A stretch of 53,492 bases of DNA from the NCBI RefSeq assembly GCF_001642995.1, contig NZ_LOHS01000036.1:1-53492 (forward strand), in the 5' to 3' direction. Every line of letters begins with the position of its first letter. Position 1 is the stretch's first letter. The notes beneath the pieces were generated by a model. It was not told where the DNA came from, did not search any database, and saw only the letters and a program-made list of their open reading frames with translations. Below are positions 51,754 through 53,492 of this stretch, in pieces. A program made the translations under genes and the position numbers. The stretch comes from Streptomyces jeddahensis (GTDB taxonomy: Bacteria > Actinomycetota > Actinomycetes > Streptomycetales > Streptomycetaceae).

Positions 51754-53142
51754 TCAGAACTGGAGGGACTTGGTCTGAAGGTACTCGGCCAGGCCGTGCG
51801 TACCGAGCTCGCGCCCGACGCCCGACTGCTTGTACCCGCCGAACGGCGCGAGAGGATTGAAGCGGCCGCCGTTGATGTCGACCTGCCCGGTGTCCATACG
51901 CCGTGCGAAGGCCACCGCCTCCGCGTCGTCGCCCGCCCAGACGGCTCCCGCGAGGCCGTACACGGTGCCGTTGGCGATACGCAGCGCGTCGTCCTCGTCC
52001 TCGTACTTCAGGATCGACAGGACCGGGCCGAAGATCTCCTCCTGGGCGATGGTCATGTCCGGGGTGACGTCGGCGAACACAGTCGGACGGACGAAGTAGC
52101 CCTGCTCGCGGGGTGCTTCGGGGCCGCCCGCGACGAGCCGTGCGCCCTCCGCGACGCCCTTCTCGATGTAGCCGCGCACGCGGTCGTGCTGCTTGGCGTT
52201 GACGAGGGGGCCGATACGGTCGCCGTACTTGGCGGCGGCCTCGGCCGCGAGCTGCACCGCCTCGTCGTACCGGTCACGGTGGACGAGCATGCGGGTCCAG
52301 GCGCTGCAGGTCTGGCCGGAGTTGGACATGACGTTGGCGACGCCGACGCTCACCGCCTTCGCCAGGTCGGCGCTGGGCAGGATGACGTTGGCCGACTTGC
52401 CGCCGAGCTCCAGCGCGACGCGCTTGACGGCCGCCCCTGCCACCGCACCGATCTGCTTCCCGACGGCGGTGGACCCGGTGAAGGACACCAGGTCCACGCC
52501 CTCGTGCTCGGCGAGCGCCTGGCCGGCGACCGGCCCGAGGCCGGTGACCAGGTTGAACACACCGGCAGGCACGCCCGCTTCATGCACCGCCTCGGCGAAG
52601 AGCTGCGCCGTCAGCGGGGTGTCCTCGGCGGGCTTGAGGACGACGGTGCAGCCCGCCGCGAGGGCGGGGGCCACCTTGGCGACGATCTGGTGGAGCGGGT
52701 AGTTCCAGGGCGTGATCGCCCCGACGACCCCGACCGGTTCGAGCAGCACCGTGGAGGTGCCCGCCTTCTCCTCGAAGGCGTACGTCGCTGCGAGCTCGGC
52801 GTACGAGCCGGCGACCGTGATCGGCAGGGCCGTGTGCACCTTCTGCGAGAACGGCAGGGGCGAGCCGAGCTCGGCGGTGACGGTTTCGGCGATCTCGTCC
52901 TTGCGGGCGACGAGGGCGTCGCGCAGCGCGGCGATACGGGCGGCGCGGTCGGCGGGCGGCGTTGCGGCCCAGGCGGGGAGCGCGGCGCGGGCGGCGCGGA
53001 CCGCGGCGTCCACGTCCTCGGCGGTTCCGGCCGGGACGTGGGCGATGACCTGCTCGTCGGCCGGGTTCACGACCTCGATCGTGTCGGTGCCGGCGGCGGG
53101 CCGCCATGCTCCGTCGATGTAGAGGGCGTCGTGGGCCTTCAT
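51754..53142 (-). CDS. Aldehyde dehydrogenase
   Basis: A 462-residue NAD(P)-dependent aldehyde dehydrogenase. Motifs: [30 protein letters not shown] (cofactor), [10 protein letters not shown] with the general-base Glu, [13 protein letters not shown] with the catalytic Cys, and the C-terminal [20 protein letters not shown] precedes the ATG at 53142. First gene of the operon with the alcohol dehydrogenase. An AACTA-N7-TAGTT palindrome 45 bp upstream links it to the TetR gene at 46.3 kb. Confidence 0.96.
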   Translation of the reverse strand: MKAHDALYIDGAWRPAAGTDTIEVVNPADEQVIAHVPAGTAEDVDAAVRAARAALPAWAATPPADRAARIAALRDALVARKDEIAETVTAELGSPLPFSQKVHTALPITVAGSYAELAATYAFEEKAGTSTVLLEPVGVVGAITPWNYPLHQIVAKVAPALAAGCTVVLKPAEDTPLTAQLFAEAVHEAGVPAGVFNLVTGLGPVAGQALAEHEGVDLVSFTGSTAVGKQIGAVAGAAVKRVALELGGKSANVILPSADLAKAVSVGVANVMSNSGQTCSAWTRMLVHRDRYDEAVQLAAEAAAKYGDRIGPLVNAKQHDRVRGYIEKGVAEGARLVAGGPEAPREQGYFVRPTVFADVTPDMTIAQEEIFGPVLSILKYEDEDDALRIANGTVYGLAGAVWAGDDAEAVAFARRMDTGQVDINGGRFNPLAPFGGYKQSGVGRELGTHGLAEYLQTKSLQF

Positions 53143-53186
53143 CTGCGTACCTCCGTGCCGGCGTCCCGTCCGTCGTCCGGCGCCCA

Positions 53187-53203
53187 AACTAACGCTGTTA
53201 GTT
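53187..53203. promoter_or_regulatory. TetR operator AACTA-N7-TAGTT, copy 2
   Basis: AACTAACGCTGTTAGTT is a perfect palindrome (AACTAAC, 3 nt, GTTAGTT) upstream of the aldehyde dehydrogenase gene. Confidence 0.75.
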
Positions 53204-53253
53204 TTCGGGCGCCAGGGGCACAGGCCGTACGCGACGCACCCTACGTCGTGGGG

Positions 53254-53342
53254 TTGTGCCCACCCGTTCCGCCCTGCGGAACGATTGCCCACAACGGTAG
53301 CGGTGCTGCTGCCCACAAACGGTCGCGGCGTGGCGCCCACAA
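53254..53342. repeat. TGCCCACAA repeats with hairpin
   Basis: TTGCCCACAA (53285), TGCCCACAA (53310) and GCCCACAA (53335), with a related TTGTGCCCA at 53254. The hairpin CGTTCCGC-CCT-GCGGAACG (53265-53283) lies between the first two. Similar hairpin-plus-GCCCACAA elements recur between genes in Streptomyces. The last 150 bases of the window hold no recognisable gene. Confidence 0.6.
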
Positions 53343-53492
53343 AGGTCGACCCCACCGGCCCGCAGGCGCCATGCGGCCGAAGGGGACGTGGCGGGATGTG
53401 CGCCCGCAGCGGCTGGCGCAAAGTCTGGGCTCGCCCAAACGACGTACGGCCTGGCGCCAGACCGAGGACGTACATCCCGGCGCGGCCCCGAC

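Overview
The window is high-GC actinobacterial DNA, almost certainly Streptomyces. The evidence is two chaplin genes (spore and aerial-hypha coat proteins), a sigma-BldN-like promoter, many leaderless genes with a -10 box about 7 nt before the start codon, and a gene order I recognise from the S. coelicolor chpC/chpH - gluconate operon - soxR neighbourhood.

Structure: bases 1-9712 and 9713-19424 are reverse complements of each other (position x pairs with 19425-x, with no indel and one mismatch that I could find). The first 19.4 kb is therefore one giant palindrome with no spacer, folded on a terminator-like hairpin. Each arm carries part or all of tRNA-Leu, an M20 peptidase, chpH, chpC, a DUF5703 protein, an acidic hypothetical, a degenerate RecD2-like protein, an aldo/keto reductase, an F420-type LLM oxidoreductase and a ferritin-like protein. 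The right arm runs on into unique DNA through an intact tRNA-Leu, so it is the native copy. The left arm is either a fold-back assembly or sequencing artefact or a true inverted duplication. An artefact is the more likely reading.

19.4-26 kb: YchJ protein; the divergent gluconate regulon (gntR / gntK-gntP) with a paired operator; a membrane cytochrome b plus MsrP/YedY-like molybdopterin oxidoreductase pair; an amino-acid permease with a TPR-like protein upstream. 27-35.4 kb: FAD dehydrogenase, DMT transporter, NUDIX hydrolase, two DUF202 membrane proteins, then a fatty-acid or acyl-CoA locus (phosphotransferase, acyl-CoA dehydrogenase, TetR, SDR) with what looks like the stump of a deleted acyl-CoA ligase.

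35.5-42.2 kb: secreted NamZ-type muramidase, penicillin acylase family hydrolase, two hypotheticals, a BKACE enzyme. 42.6-49 kb: soxR, MaoC hydratase and TetR sharing an operator, YiaA/B protein, acyl-CoA dehydrogenase, a second TetR, ArsR-like regulator, DMT transporter. 49-53.5 kb: MHS-type MFS transporter, then an aldehyde dehydrogenase - alcohol dehydrogenase operon whose upstream palindrome matches the one in front of the TetR gene at 46.3 kb.

No transposase, integrase, CRISPR array, riboswitch or rRNA was seen. Start codons were chosen from ribosome binding sites, leaderless -10 boxes and family N-termini.
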